Positions 1 to 15,300 of a stretch of DNA of 64,000 bases are shown piece by piece. A program made the position numbers and the translations under genes. The DNA is from Sanderia malayensis (lineage: Eukaryota; Cnidaria; Scyphozoa; Semaeostomeae; Pelagiidae), in NCBI GenBank assembly GCA_013076295.1, contig RQOL01000466.1, positions 5,003,080 through 5,067,079 of the forward strand, in the 5' to 3' direction. Under the pieces are notes generated by a model. That model did not search any database. It saw only the letters and a list, made by a program, of their open reading frames with translations, and was not told where the DNA came from. Position 1 is the first letter of the stretch. Every line of letters starts with the position of its first letter.

Positions 1-307
1 ACAAAGCTCTGATCTGCTTCAGGGCAGTTCGATTCAAAGCAAAGACTAACAATATTCTATTTAGGAAATAATTTAATCGCAAGACATCCTTAATGACTTA
101 TATCTACGACTGTTCCCCCCCAAGTCGATATTCATGTCTTAGAAATACGGTCGTAAAATCTTTTCAAAAACAACAATGCACAAAGAGAGATACAAACATC
201 TTCACATAAAAGGTTTATCAAGATCTATTATCAGTATCCATGCATTGCAGTCTCAAGCAAGGAATCGCTTGCCCGCATTGTAATTTATATTGCATTAATA
301 AAAATGT
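1..307. other. Downstream flank of UTP20; no gene seen
   Basis: This is AT-rich sequence beyond the UTP20 stop codon, which is at 308-310 on the minus strand. It probably contains the UTP20 3' UTR. I see no open exon and no clear AATAAA on the minus strand here. Confidence 0.5.
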
Positions 308-3300
308 CTAGGATCTCTTTTTGAGCATTTTTCTTTTCTTCTGTTCTTGTTTTGCTGCTGTACGTCTGATTTTCTTCAAAGCAAACTTCTCCTGATCCTT
401 TATGGCCTAAAATCGAAGATGATAACGCGAGCTTTATAAGACAAATGTTATGTGGGGTCGTCGTTGTTTAACTGCAATTGTTAGCTTGTACTTGACACCT
501 ATATGTTTACAGTATTGTTAAGTATGAGCGTGGTTGGCTGGTGCACCCGCTTGAAAGTGTGAAGGCGCGTGCCAATCCACGGTACGGGTCCCATGCGGAC
601 AAGAATGGGGCCCCACATCACCACGCTTGTTTTTATTATTATTGTAAACATAAATAGAGTAAAGTAAGTAAAGAAAAAGAGTAAAAACAGTCAGGCAGCC
701 TCAGAGAGTTAAAGAGAAGACAAGTGGTACAGTGGCGGCCTTGGGCCAGCCGTAACGCACCTTACGACAAAAAGCTCGTTATCTTTATTGCGTCAAACCT
801 TAGCGTACAGCACCATATGCTTATCGAGACATCGCCTACCGAAGTACTGACTACCGTCTGATACCGTCCGCTCTGGGGCGTATTCATAATCAAAGTACAC
901 CCCACGACACAAACACCACACGCAAAAACAAGAGTACGTATAAACAATAATAATATTTTGGTACAGAGCATACAAAACATTTTATACAAAACTAACTGAT
1001 AGTTTTATACCACATACCTCTTCAAGTCTTTGTCGTTTTCGAGTTTCCTTCTTACTTGTTACTTTCCTTTGCATCTTGGAATAACTTTCTGCAAATGTTT
1101 CCCTTCCAACTATCTCCTTAATCAAACTAATAACCTCTCTTGCCAACTTTTGCAGCTCTTGATCTGCAAAAAAATGCATTACAAGAAATACTTGTCTGTA
1201 TAGAATGTATACAATATGTTACAACAAAAAACATCTTGAAGCTCGATAGCAGTGATAGCTTTCGGTAGAGATACGTCTCTGTACTTACCAGATGATACTG
1301 AACTGACCGTTTCTCTATGCAATGGCTGCAAGATTTCCGGTAAAAACGGTTTAATGCGGTCTTCACCGAGATCCATCGAAATAGCAGCAAGCCATCGAAA
1401 CACACAAGTCCTCTACAAGAATATATAGGAAAATTTCTTCAACAAAGCAAGCACCAAGAAGATGTCTATAGTCATTACATGCGTGTTTACATAGTACTCT
1501 GCACAAACACAAATAAAAAGACTTTGGCAAACCTTGATTGAGGTATTTTGAGACTGTGATGCTTCATGGCTAGCCAAGTAGGACATTTTGTGAAGAAGCC
1601 ATTTCAAGGAGAGATTGTTCGACTTCTGCTCTTCTAAACCATCAACATCTTTATCCTGTACATTTCCATTACTCATTCTATCATGCTCTGAGATATTTAT
1701 AATCTTGGATAGGTAAATCACATTCTTCGTGATCTAAAAGAGCATCAAATAATTAAAAACATAATAATTTCAGTCTTTAGAAGGAATTCTTATAAACAAC
1801 GACTTGTATCAATTAGCTTAATAAAGAAAATACACATTTTTTAAAAGAACATAGTTCATAAAAATATTGAATCTCAAGCTCTCTAAAATTTAAGAACAAT
1901 TTAAAATAAAACCAGGCTCATCACTATCAAAAAGATGTTTCAATATGTGAGCTCTCATGCAAAGTAAAACAAGGGTCGGTTAAGAATAGTTTCAGAGTAA
2001 TTTCAGGCTCGAAATCAAAAATTTTAAAGAATAATGAGTTTTTAAAAAAGTAGTATTTTTATAAAAAAAAAGGTGTGTACGATACCTGTTCGCCAAGTTC
2101 AGCATCAACACCGTCTTTTAACTGCTCACAGAAACTAATGCAAAGCTGCTTAACCTATCAAACAAATAATAACATGAGATAAGGTAACAACAACTTAAGG
2201 GATTACGAGGAAATAAACTATGATGACAAGAGTCTAATTGAACAACAAGGTTCGACCCCTTAAAATAATAGAATGTCTTTCTATAATTTTGTTTCTTTTA
2301 TAGTATAGGGTGTGTACATGCTGTACATGCAGTGACCAATCGTATTTCATCACCGGACCCCTCAACATTGAGGTTGCTGATTAGCTAATGTAAATGTAGA
2401 TGTAGGTGTAGCTTGATTCGATATATAAAAATATTTAGTAAAATTAAAAGCTACGTGAATAGTAAAGAAGAACCATCTATTTCTCCACGCAGCCAAATTT
2501 TGTTTTCAAGATCTTTTTATACCTTTGATGGAAGGTCCTTGCTCAAGTAAATACATTTACTGGCATCAGTTTGTGATATTTTCATTACTTCTGCAGTAGT
2601 CCATGTTGCAAAGAGTTGACCAAACAGTTGACACGAGGCAAGGCGAATCCACGTGTGTGGATGTCCGAGAAGTTCTTCAATAGCAGCTGAGAAATGAATA
2701 ACACAATTGTTTAAATACTCCTGCATAATACATTAACGAGCATATCAACTAAGAGCGTTGTGTTTGTGAATTTCTGATTTCCACTAAACACCCCATTCAC
2801 GCAGGTTTTCTAAACTTTTAGCATAATCATAATTTTACGGAGGAGTTGCAAAGAACATTTTGCTGCCAACAGGCATCACTTTGAATTCACAAAGATACTT
2901 GAGCCAGTCACCAGTAATAGGATACGTGCCATATATTTGAAAGATCTAAAGTTTTCAGAGCACGTAAGCAAACGTCATATCGATACTTACTCCATATATC
3001 GTCGAGTTCATCTTGAATCTGCGGATTTCGTATTGCTTGGAGTTTTGAAAAATCTTCGACACAGTGTTTAGAGTAAAGAAAATCAGTTGGTCCGAAGCAT
3101 CATCTTCCTCCTGATTCAAAACAGAAAATGAAATATAAAAAAAAGCTAAAGGAGCATATTAGAAGGCTTGAGAAGCAGTAGAAGGTTTTGAGAGGCAGTA
3201 GAAGAATGTGCAACGTGGCAGAAAAAATAAGAAAGACATAAGAGGTAGTACAAGGCTTTAAGAAATAGCAGAATGGAGTGAGAGGCATTAGAAGCTGTTA

Positions 3301-6300
3301 AGAGACAGTAGAAGATTTCAAGAGGTAGTAGAAGAATGTGAAACGCAGCAGAAAGAATAAGGGATACACAAGAGGTAGTACAAGGCTTTAAGAAGTGGTA
3401 GAATGGTGTGAGAGGCATTAGAAGGTTTTCAGAGACAGTAGAAGGTTATAAGAGGCAGTAGAAGATTTGAGAGATAATACCAGTATAATAGAAGCACAGT
3501 AAAAAGACAAGAGCTGCATTAAAAGCAGCATAAGAAGCAACGCAATGATTTCAAGAGAAGAAGAAAGCAATAAAACATAGAATGCTAATATGTATGCCAT
3601 GCATACCATCACATCTGAATCAAGTGTCAGTCCGTCTTTTATAAATGGCAGCAAATCTGATAGACGTTTCTCGAATGCAGTCTTTTCCACTTCAGCAAAT
3701 GTGCCAAGGATTTGAGTTGACAATCTCTTTAACGCGGCCTGAGTAAGATGGAAATGAAAGAAATTAACCAATCAAGTTAATGTATTCGTTTATCACGTGA
3801 AAAGAAAGTCTTAAGCATGCCATCACTAACCTTGTCTTGTTCAAGCCACTTCAAAACCAGTCGAAATAATTCTGTTCTGAACCCTGTTTGAAGCTTCAAG
3901 AGCAATAATAGTGTGAGTAGTATGAGATATGATGATAACAGTATGTTTCATTTATTCATAGCAAAGATTTAAAACAATTCGTTCAGTATTACCTTTTCCA
4001 GCAACGTACTTATGACAGCTAATGTAAGCTTACGACATAAAGCGGAGTCATCGTTGATCAACCTCATTGCCAAAGGAACAAAAAACAATACTGCATACTC
4101 TTGCAAACGATTCTAAACAAAACAAGAACGATGAATCAAACCATGAGTGTGAAAAAAGCACTAAATTATAGACCAAGTATATGATATACATCATGCATAC
4201 TATCTAATACATAATAAGAAGTACAATAAGAAGAGCTTCGAGTTTCCTGCTGGCGAACTCTTCAGACAGGCTAACTCTATGAATCGTACTTAACCTGTAC
4301 TAATGCTCTGTGCTTACATTCAGTCACGTTGAGCACTTTCACGTCGGAACAGAAATTGCATGGCTACATATGCATACATATAAGCATATGTTTATATCAC
4401 ATAGGAGGTGTTGTCGATACCGGTATATAGTGGTCGGTATACAAAGTACAAAGCATTGATAGCAGAACAACAGCAAAGAAAAGACTGATTTCCTGTTACT
4501 CCGAGCTTCAGACAAGAGAATTTGCCAGATAGACTATAAAATTATGTTTATATATCAGAATAATTTAACAGTTGTTCGAGTGCCACAGATAAAGAAAATA
4601 GAAGAAATGAGTGGAAAAGGAAGAGAGTAGTGAATAAGGACAAGTAGAGAGGTATTTCTATTGTACATTGTTGCAAAGATATCCGACCTACCGGAGGAAA
4701 ATGCTTGAATATCAATGCTATCATCTCCAATGCTGACTGCCTTCCAGTTTCCCATTCATACCTGAAAAACAAAGAGCTCTTCAATGATTGGAGGTTAAAC
4801 AGATACGCCTACAGCAGTGTGCATATTAAATAAAACAAGATTGCATTAAAAATTAAAGAGAGATAAATTTCTAAAGCAACTTACTCAAGTTGGTTGATGT
4901 AGAATTCCAGATATTTTTCAGATTTCTTTCCGAGAGGATAATCCAAAAGGTATTGCAGCATTATCTGTGACAAATAGAGAAGAAAGATAGCAAGAGAAAA
5001 ACAACGAAGCGATTACAGTTTAAGTCACCTATCTAATCAGAAGAAAAAAGAGGTAATAGGTATGCCATGCAAAATCCTCGATCAAGCATACCTGTCTGCA
5101 TTGTAATTGCACAGAGGGTGTTGAGCTTGTGATTGAAAGATCTCCAATCTTCTCGATTACATCACTCATCTCTGGAACGTTAAGTTTTCTCGATAGAATT
5201 GCCTAGAAGAATTTCATGCAAAATATATACACCACTTCTTCGAGAATGCTTCGACAACGCATTTAAATTCGTGTAAAAAGAATAGTGAGCAAGAAATAGA
5301 AGTGCTGTGTTCTTCTCTACCTTGAGAAGAGGAAATGCAGTTCCTTGTCGCGAATGGTCGTATATATCTTCTTCAACAAACATCAGCAAAATCTAAAAAT
5401 AATGGTATACATCAATTAATACGCCTTATTAAAGGCCGCAATTTATGAAATCTTATTGAGGTTTATGCCAACCTAATAGACCTATACGTGAAGTAATGAT
5501 TCGTACCTTCAATTGGTCGTCGGTAATTTTGCATTTATTTCCATTTCGCAAGAGTACCGTCATGGCCTAAGACATAGCAAAGAGTTTATTTATTTCATTT
5601 TGAGGTTATCATCAAATGAAAGTAGAAAAGAAAGATTCAAGAAGCAAAAAACGATATCTATCACAGCAAATACTGCAAAAAAGACATTGATAGTACTCAT
5701 AGAATTTAAAAGGTCAGAAATTAGTGTACTCACTTTGAAAGCAGATCCGACAAGTTCACGATTTTCATCGGTGCCAGTTTTGATTCTCCCGTACTTCTGC
5801 AACAGTTGAAACACGGATTTCGACAGCAAATCAACATTCATCAAAATAGCTGGCAGTGGAAGCTGAACGAGCAAAGACAAAGACTTCGTGCCAAGATGCA
5901 CAACCTGGGAACGACAAGAAACACGTGTCATTGCAGAAGCTTCGATAAATAAACAAAAGAAATACAACGTAGTTGCCATGCAACACTTGCCATGCAACAC
6001 TTGCCATGCGCTTAAGTGTAGCTCGAATGTAGACTACCCATTGCTCTATAGCATGTTAACTGACATGTAGATGTTTCTACAATGTCTCAAAAGCATACCT
6101 GGTTGTATTTCGACTTAAGGCACCTGACGAGGGTCTCTACAAATGGATCCAAAAGTTCCAGGTCATCTTGAGTCGGCGTCTTCTGTCGGCTTTGTTTTAG
6201 TAATGAGAATAAAACCTACAAACAGACAGATCAATGCCTAAAGAAGCACAATAGACTCATACATGTGAAGATCTAAGCACGGAACATGATATCATCGAAT

Positions 6301-9300
6301 GCAAGTGGCCACATTTGTGCCCAATGATACCAAGTCTGGGAACCCACATACAGATACGTTGGTGATCAAGGGCAGAGTGAAGGAAATAATGATCAAGATT
6401 CCACAGGTAACTAACCTGTAGCGCGAATTCCGTCAGCAAATGTGAACTGGCACTTTTATCGCGGTGAGCTGTCAGCAAATTGCGTCCTGGCTCACTCTTA
6501 ATCAGGAAGATATCCTCCATAGCAGGTCCTTTATCAGTAGAATAAATATTCCTGAAAAAAAAGAGACATGCATCATGACAGTGTAACATTTATACCTTAT
6601 TATGATAACCAAAAATACATGTCCTACTTCAATGAAAAAGATGCAAAATCTTGAAATTGCTTACTTTTTCTCGTTGTCGTTCAGGAGGGGCTTCGAATCC
6701 ACCAATGTTCTGTAAATAAAAACAAGTAAATCTCTTTGGCTGAGTGAAGCATTTTTTTGAAAACCAAGGCTTATTCTTCTTAAAACTTCTTTTGCTTTAT
6801 TCCTGACGGTGTGAGTATGCTCAGTTTCCAGAAGCTAAAATTCCAGATAACATCCCATCAGTTCAAAATAGAATTTCGAAACAACATGCCTTAGAAAATC
6901 GACATATTCTGATTTATGGCAGTATCTCGTGAGATCATCAAGACGTTTGATAAAAAGATTTGACAAATCTTGAGTTCAGATCACTGCACACTATGCTATT
7001 TCCTTTGCCTGTCTTGCAAAATAAGAATTATTTACTCACCTTGCGTACGACATTGATGACCTCTTCAAACGATCCAGCAGACACGAATTTCGAGATTATT
7101 TCAAAAGATTCATAGCTCTGCTGCTTTGATTTAGCTTCGTGCAAATTCTCCTTGATACCCTCAGATTCTTTCTCTTCAGCAAGATTGCTGAAGATATCAT
7201 TCATCAAAACCTTAAACGATGCGAAATCATGTCAGAAAAAGTGCTAGTCAATAGGTGCTGAAACTATTGCTGGGCTACACTGAAAATATTCGCAGAAAAT
7301 GCGTAAGCTTATACATTTGCATAAGCTTAAGGCCAGGAAATTTTCAAACCCTCGTTAAAAGCATCACTGCAAAAGACCAAGGAAAAATAGAAACGAGTGT
7401 TGACAATGTAAAAAATAGCATAACTTGACTTACATTTAAAATATCATTGAGACATTCATCCAAATCGCCAGGTGAAAACTGTTCAATGAGTCCATCAAGA
7501 ATAGCTTTCAATGTATAACTAAGAACGTGCAGCTAGATAGAAAAAATATTTAATTATTGATAGACAACGTAAATAGCTTTAGAAAATCAACAATTAAATT
7601 CTAATGATTGATGTGGCGATAACTACCTGGTAGCCTCTCTTCAGCACAGATCTCATCTCTCGTACTATGTATGGCAAATATGAAGGACCAAGTGATGCTG
7701 CGATCTTAACAAGCGTAGTTCTTGCTGTCTCTCTAACATCTCTGGCTCGACTTTTCAAAGACTGGCAAACTCTCAGAAGTAACCTGTTGACAACAATATA
7801 ATCGTAGCCAAAATATTGTAAAAGCTAGCAATCTTGCGTTGCTTAGAAAAATATGCCTCTAAAAGAGGAGGGGTATGAAAAAGAGGGAGGAAGTCAAAAT
7901 AAACTCAGGAATTCATACCCTGGAAGAAATTCATGAAGAGTTGATTTCGGAAGTTGTTGCAAGAGCTTAACCATAGCCAAAGCCAGTGGTACACGAAGTA
8001 TTTCTTCTTGGTCGACCTCCTTGTTATGGCTTTTGCGATGAAAGTCTTCAACGAATGACTAAAATCAAAACACATTTCAACCATCATCAACATGGTCTGA
8101 ATAGCTTTGATAAAGCCTTCCAGTAATAAAAACTAAAAAACTAAAGACTTCCAGCCATTAAAAACAATACTAGTATATTTATCAGTGGGTTTTTTTTTAA
8201 ATAAACCTGACCTTCTGAGTTAGAGAGCTGTGAAGCAATGGTAGAATGCTGGATGAGATACTTTTGTGAATTTTTCTCGCTAATACGATATCATTATTCT
8301 CTGTATCAACAGCGTCAGTTGCTGTCAGATCATTTTCATCCATTTGAGCATCATCATTATCCTCATCATCTTCATTGTTTATCTCTGATTTCGTTGACTG
8401 CACGTCTTTCATGTCCACATCTTTTTTGACATCAGAGCTCTGCACACCCATGCAACGTTCCTTCATCTCATTGACTCCAGTATCCGCGGAGACAGTTTCT
8501 TTCACACTTTCACTCACCTCGGATAATTTCGTAGCACTTTGATCTATAGATTTAAATGAAAATCTTTCGTTTCATCTCTTATAAAAACCAAATCTTTCAG
8601 CAAATGCTATCAATTGATTGGTCACGAATGGAATATGTTTCTTTATCATAATAAAATAATATATTTATAAATCTTTATACTTCTGAATCATGTTTCTCTG
8701 CTATTAAGATAACAATAAACAAATTACTTGCCATTAAGCACTGACAGATCAAATGGAAATGCATTCAAGATAGCCACAACAATCCTGAAAACAAATCACA
8801 TAGTCAATAGTTACATAGTCCAAATACTCCCATAGAAAGAGGCTTGATATACTACAGCAAGAAAACTGGCATGGCAAGAACTAGCAATAGAACGTACCTC
8901 AGAATCGTCTTCTGCCTCGTCTTTTCCTTTGCCAGCAATCTCAGATATGATTTAAGGACATGGCAGTATTTCTGCCAAGTAAGTCGACCCGCAATGCATC
9001 CTATGGTTGTAATCGTTTCACTAACAATATTGTGTTCCCCGGCTGAAGCGTGTTCGAAAATGAAATGGCTGATCATTGGAAGAAGAAAGTTGAAAAGCGA
9101 ATTTAGTCGAAGTTCTCCTTCTTCTATGTGCTGTGAAAGCGTCCTCATGGCCTTGATACGCCGATGAACCTATGCAAAGGACAATCAAACGTTAATCGTT
9201 GGATGTAACACATAGCAAAATGATATGGAGATTTGGAGAAACACGAGGTATCGCCTTCCAATGACAATACAGTAAAAACACGCATATAGGAACCTGCAAA

Positions 9301-12300
9301 GTATCAAGCCTATTGTTTAAAGACAATAAGCTATTGTTTCTTCCATTGTTGTAAGAAGAGACTTTATTTTACAAGAGACTTTAATTTACACTAGAGACTT
9401 TGTAGGTTTTGCATGCGACTGTTCCTCTCTGAACGATGCACTTACCTGAATGTGACGAACGTTCTCGAAGAAATCCAATTCAGCATCAGTTGATGTCAAT
9501 GATTTCATATCGCTGATAACACATTCATCAAAATTGTTCACAATCTTCGACAATATTTGAATATACTCACTTCTGACGATCTGTAATCAAGGAATGCAGT
9601 GCGTTTCAATGCAATCACTGATTAAACGCCAAAGAAAATACATTTGTGACGTCGCACGGATTATTAAAGAAGTAAGGACATTGCAAGCTGATGCAGTGCG
9701 CCCTGAAAATTCTCCAAGTGAAGACAAACTTAAGTAAGTACGAATATTTATACTGGATAACACTTCAACTATGATAGCTGTTATCAATGTGGGTCCAGTT
9801 GGTATGAACCCTTAACCCCAAAAATTCTGGGTACTCATTTACCGACCTCGGAAGGATGGAAAGCTGAGTTATATGATGGCCTGTAGTTCCTGGTTCAGAC
9901 CATACGTGGATTTGAACCAGTGAAGGCATTACCTCTAAAGGATCAAACCCAGCGCCTTAACCACTAGGCTACACCACCTTCGGGAAACCATTGAAATCAG
10001 CAGCCTTAGAGAAATAAAAAATGCGAATTAACTTACCTCGCTTTTGGAGCGTATTGCCACTTTAATACGCGAGATCAGGATGCCCTGGATTAACTCGTCG
10101 AAGAACTCTCTTCTCGTTGACACAAAATCTATCACACGGCTGATGCAGCTTAGCGATGCATCTCTCAATGATATGTCACTGCTTTCCAAAGAGTAGTGAA
10201 TGCAATTACACAACAGTGGCTTTATGTGTTTACTTGATGCACTCCCTTGTTGCAACATTTCAGAAAAGTCAGCAAAAGCTTGCAATCGCCTGTCAAAATC
10301 AGGCTCATCCAAACGTCTTGGGTTCCACGAGTTCATGTCATGAACGAGACCTTTGATAGGCGAAAGCTCCTCATCTCTCTGGGCCATTATTTCGTATACA
10401 TCACAGAGTAGCACTCTTGCGAGCTTGTCTTTCATGGTTAAAAAAAGTGTGGTGAGACTGTTTAAAGATATTTCGGCTGTACTGTTGTTAAGGAGTAGGG
10501 TTTTCACAGTTTTCAGAGTGTTTATTTGGGCCTGTTCGTCTCTTGTCGTTTTCAATGTGGGGAATAGTATGTTGATGACAGCCTGGCATTGCTCTGGTTC
10601 TCTTACGAACGAGCTAATCTTTGCCAGTATGTTCAGCTCAAGCTTATATCCTGCGCTGCATTTGTGCGAGTTTGCTGTATTCGATGACTTTGGAGATTTG
10701 ATCACTTCACTCAAATACGTAAAAATCAGATCAAGATACTTTAATATTATTCTCTCAGAGTCAAAGTTTGCTTCCCTGCAAAAAAGACACCTGCTACAGA
10801 CAAATATAATGCCAGGAGCCTTAAATATCTTCAAGGGTCTATTGCCTAAACTCTAAGATATTTCCTTTACTACAATTGGAATTGCCTAGATGGGTTAAGG
10901 TCAGGATACAAGATCAAACTACTTACCCTGTTTCTTTCGGCTGAAGAATATTCTCAACAACTGACATGACAAGCTGAACGACTTCACTCGACTTTTTCTG
11001 GCATTTCAAGATGGAGAATAGATGAAACAACACAGTGTCATTCTCCTCGTTGTTTGTCGAAAATTTCTTTCAAGCCATGGTTGATACTGGGGATATTTAC
11101 TCCAAGCATGGATGAGTTTCATTAAAGGTGTCACTTGATGTGCCTCTTGCCGCATGTTGGCTATCTACAAATACAGATGGATTGAGTTCCACATCAAAAT
11201 GCAAGGAAGGGGACCCAACAACTCCATTCTTGATTAAACATCGTGAATGAGAACACTTATGCGTGCAAGAACCAAGTGTAAATATACCAAATTACAAAGC
11301 ACTTGCATGATCATAACTATGTAGCATAACTCGAATTAGAGACGGGGAAACACGTTATAGTGCAGGTGCACGTATAGAAAAGGAGCCAGGCTGTGAATGA
11401 GAATTGAATATTTACCTGAGGCAAAACTGAATATTTGAAGATTTGTTCAGAAAAGCACGTGAAATCCATGTCAGTATATGCCTCGAGAAAATCCACAAGT
11501 CGAGCCAAGCCGGTCTGTCTTATCGATTTCAATTGTCCAACACTGAATGAATTGATCTAGAAACAAGAAAAAACAATCATTAAACGTTATAATGGCGAGG
11601 AACTGGTCGATATCTCCACTAGCAGCCGACTGTTTCACACAAACTTGGCACAACAATGATAAATTACGCTAACTTACGTTAGCTCTTTGTTCGAGACACG
11701 ATGAAGATATATGAAGTAGTTCCAGTAAGATTCTAAACAGCTCCATTACATGTTTCTTTACAGAGCCACCAAGGCGAGTAAGGATTGTCTTCAACATATT
11801 TAAAAATCCAATTTGCTTTCGAAGCGGAATCATCTTCTCCAAACTCGGTTGAATTTCTTCCTTTGCGTTATCTAGAACACAACACTAATCAATGGACCAC
11901 AATGCCACCCCAACAGTATCAATCAAACTGCTTTCTGCTATCGAGTTCAATGAAGCTTCGATTAAGAATTTCGAAATAAGGAAAAAAGTGATTGCTTGAA
12001 TGGGCCTACCATTGCTAAGAAATTCTCGAAAAGGTTCCGTCACCAAACCAATGAACATGCTAATGCATATCTCTGAACAATTTGATAGAAAAATAATAAG
12101 AATATTTCTGCGGGCGTGGTGACTCTTCTGTCCACTTACTCCGAGACCAGAACGTCGTTGTAACCTTCCAAATAGCAATCTAAGCAAAAATAAAAAATAC
12201 ACCAATGATTAATATCTATGTTCAGTACCTGATTAATGTAAATCCGTATGGAAACAATAGCTAATGAAACCAGGTCTATAAATAATAAAGTTATCCAAAA

Positions 12301-15300
12301 ATGATGTCAGTAGATGTCAGGTAGAAATTGATTTACAGCTACCGAGAACTAATAGCTTTAATAAAGTGGGGCATTGTCAAAAAATCAAAGGAAATAATTT
12401 GTACCTTAAAATAATGTTCATAACCTCGGTTCTATGCTCAGGCTTCACTATGCCAGTCTCTTTTTCATCTGAGAATAGTGTCAGTTCATCTTTAAATGTG
12501 TTGTCTTGCAGTAACTTTCCGAAGTTATCCTCGTAAGGTTTTAAGTAACCAAACCTGTATGTCTTCAAACAATCAAACGCCAATGCTTGAATCTCGTTAT
12601 CATGGTGAGACAACAACTGCAGGTAGAGCTCATGAAGCTTTACTTCCATGTACAGTGCTTTTGGATTCTTGAAGCTGGCAAGTAGCTTGAGAAAACTAAC
12701 AAGTATTTTCTTCTTTTGATGCAAACGTTTGCTTGGTTTTGAAGACGACTCTGATTCGTTCGCATGCTCGAGTTCATCCTCACCTTCTGCATCGACAACC
12801 ATAGGCTGATCTTTGGACTTTAGTATGTTTTGGTGGGCAACAAATGTTGAGTCAAACTTACCGTACTCTTTGCTGCAAAAGATTAAAACAAGTAGTTGAA
12901 ACAAGTGATGCTCTCTGATAACAATCATAATGAATGATGATGAACCATGAATGATGATGAATGATGATGAATCATAATGAATCATAATGCATCATAATGC
13001 ATCATAATGAATCATAATGAATCATAATGAGTCATAGTGCATCATGATGAATCACAATGAATCATAATGCATCATAATGAATCATAATGAATCAAAATGC
13101 ATCACAATGATCCATGAACATAACAACAATAGAAGTTAGAGGCCATCATACATCACCTTCAGCCATAGAAAGTATCCCTCATAATTCTATCTCTTCGCAT
13201 ATCGTTTACAATGAGAGTCTACAACTGTCAATAAAAATCACAAATAACCGTTGAGAACGTGCTTCAACAACGTGAGTTTAATACCTGAGGAACTTGAAGA
13301 AGATTGGGAGAACGTCTCTTGACTTCCGTTCAGCTATAGCAGGAAACTTCTCCATCGATTGGCAAAGTAGTAAACAGAGGGTGGACTTCTCTACTTCATT
13401 AAAAAATTCAAGGTGTACAAGGCCGCCCCTGCCTTTCACAAACTCAATACCATCGCTTTCATTGTGGATATTGCTGTCTGCTGTGTTAGTGCCTTCTTCC
13501 TCAGCTGGGTAAGGAAATAAATATATTTGAAAATATTATCTTTCGGCTAGCGTGGAAATAGCGAAGAAAAAAGGACACTAAAACACTAATCATAAACAAG
13601 CAAGAACAGTGTTTGATATGAAAAATGTCCTTTGCATACATTTGCATTCATGTGCATACACTTGCATTTATTTGCATAAATGTGTATTAATTTGAATGCA
13701 TTTGCATACGATACCAGTTTTGCAATACATTTTCTGAGTTTTATTATCTGCAATAGTAAACAAACGTCCTTGGGACACTTGCAAAGTGCGAAAAAAGGTC
13801 GTGGGCATTTTTCAAACCCACACGCTCCCTATAACAATGTTGTTCTCTCGGTCAGACATTTGTGATCATCGTGCAAAATGAATTTTGTCAATATTGTATA
13901 AAGCTGTCTCTAGAAACAACATTGTTTGGGGAATGATAGATACGTGCACAACTTACGTAAGTCTGAAGTTTCACAGGATTTTTGTCGCCTATTGTATTAA
14001 TCACTTGTTGTTTTATTAAGACACACTCCTTACCTGAATCTGCAAAAGCAGACTTCAGCTGACCAGAAAAAACATCCCAAAAGTCGTTCGCATTTTGCTC
14101 AGTTGCAAACGTTTGAAGAATCTCCATTACAGGCTCCCACATTGGCCGCAAATTGACAAAAAGATTGCCAACTAGTACACGGACAATGACGTCATTGTGA
14201 AATTGCTTGCCGGGTGAATTCTCCACGACAGAAAATGTCAACTTTCTCAGGTGCATGAGCTTCTCCAAATATCTCCCAAAAGTGACTGGTACTTCTTCAG
14301 CTGTCAGGCAAGTGCTGATAGCAAGGGGCCTTGAATCAGCATGCTGGAAGGAAGCACATTCACCTTACTATTTACAATCATATAACCAGCATTATAGTGT
14401 AGCTATAGAAAATGAAAGCAAGCAGAGGAGTAAAGTCTTTAAAAAACAAACTTACCTCATCGAGAGAGCTTACTGTCAAACTCTGCTTAAAGTACTGCAG
14501 TATTCGAAGGGTTAAAAGACGGGTAATTGGAAAAATGGATGATAAGTTATATTTTAGCAACGGATAGACTTGTTCGAAGCTTTCAGTGGACAAACTGTGA
14601 TCCGTAGATTGGCTGAATAACATCTTGCAGTAACAGTCATAAGCAGTAAGAACCAAAATGTTTGTTGGAAAACGGCTGATGATGGAAAACAAGAAGCAAA
14701 ACATTAATAGACAATACGATTATTATAGTTGGTGTAATTTGTTTATTTCATTGTTCTGTTGATAGCAATGAGTTATAGATGTACCTAACTAAAGAGAACA
14801 TCGTTTTGTGTTCCAAACCAATTGACTTTATCTCAGTTTCATCACTGAGAATTAAGCAGATTGCTTGAACGGTTTGTGAAATGAGAAACAATAACATCGA
14901 CGAAGCTTGAAAACCATCGACGACGATTCTTTGTATCCAATTATTAAGTGACTCCACAAGGCAACGCAAGACTTTATTCGAATCCAATGGTCTAGAAAAA
15001 AATCAACAGATTGCTACAAATCAACCAATGATTCTTTTCATCGCGAAAAACTTGCAAATACCGATTTCCTCTAATTAGGGCCAACCCTCTTTTAACCGCC
15101 CCCTCCAATAAGCGCCCACCCTAAACTCAAAAAGTGTGAAATAAGCGCCCCCTTCTATAGAATCCTTACATTTTCACTGTTTGGTTCAAATAATAACTTA
15201 GAAACTCTTTAAGGCTGGAAAAAAGGTACACAGAGAAAGAAAAAAAGAAGCACCATTACCTCAAGAAAGGGACGCAGACAACACATGAATGAGCAATATT

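Noticed and set aside
9908..9980. A tRNA gene
   Set aside because: Only the Pol III boxes are kept; the acceptor and anticodon arms do not pair, and a SINE-like body follows.
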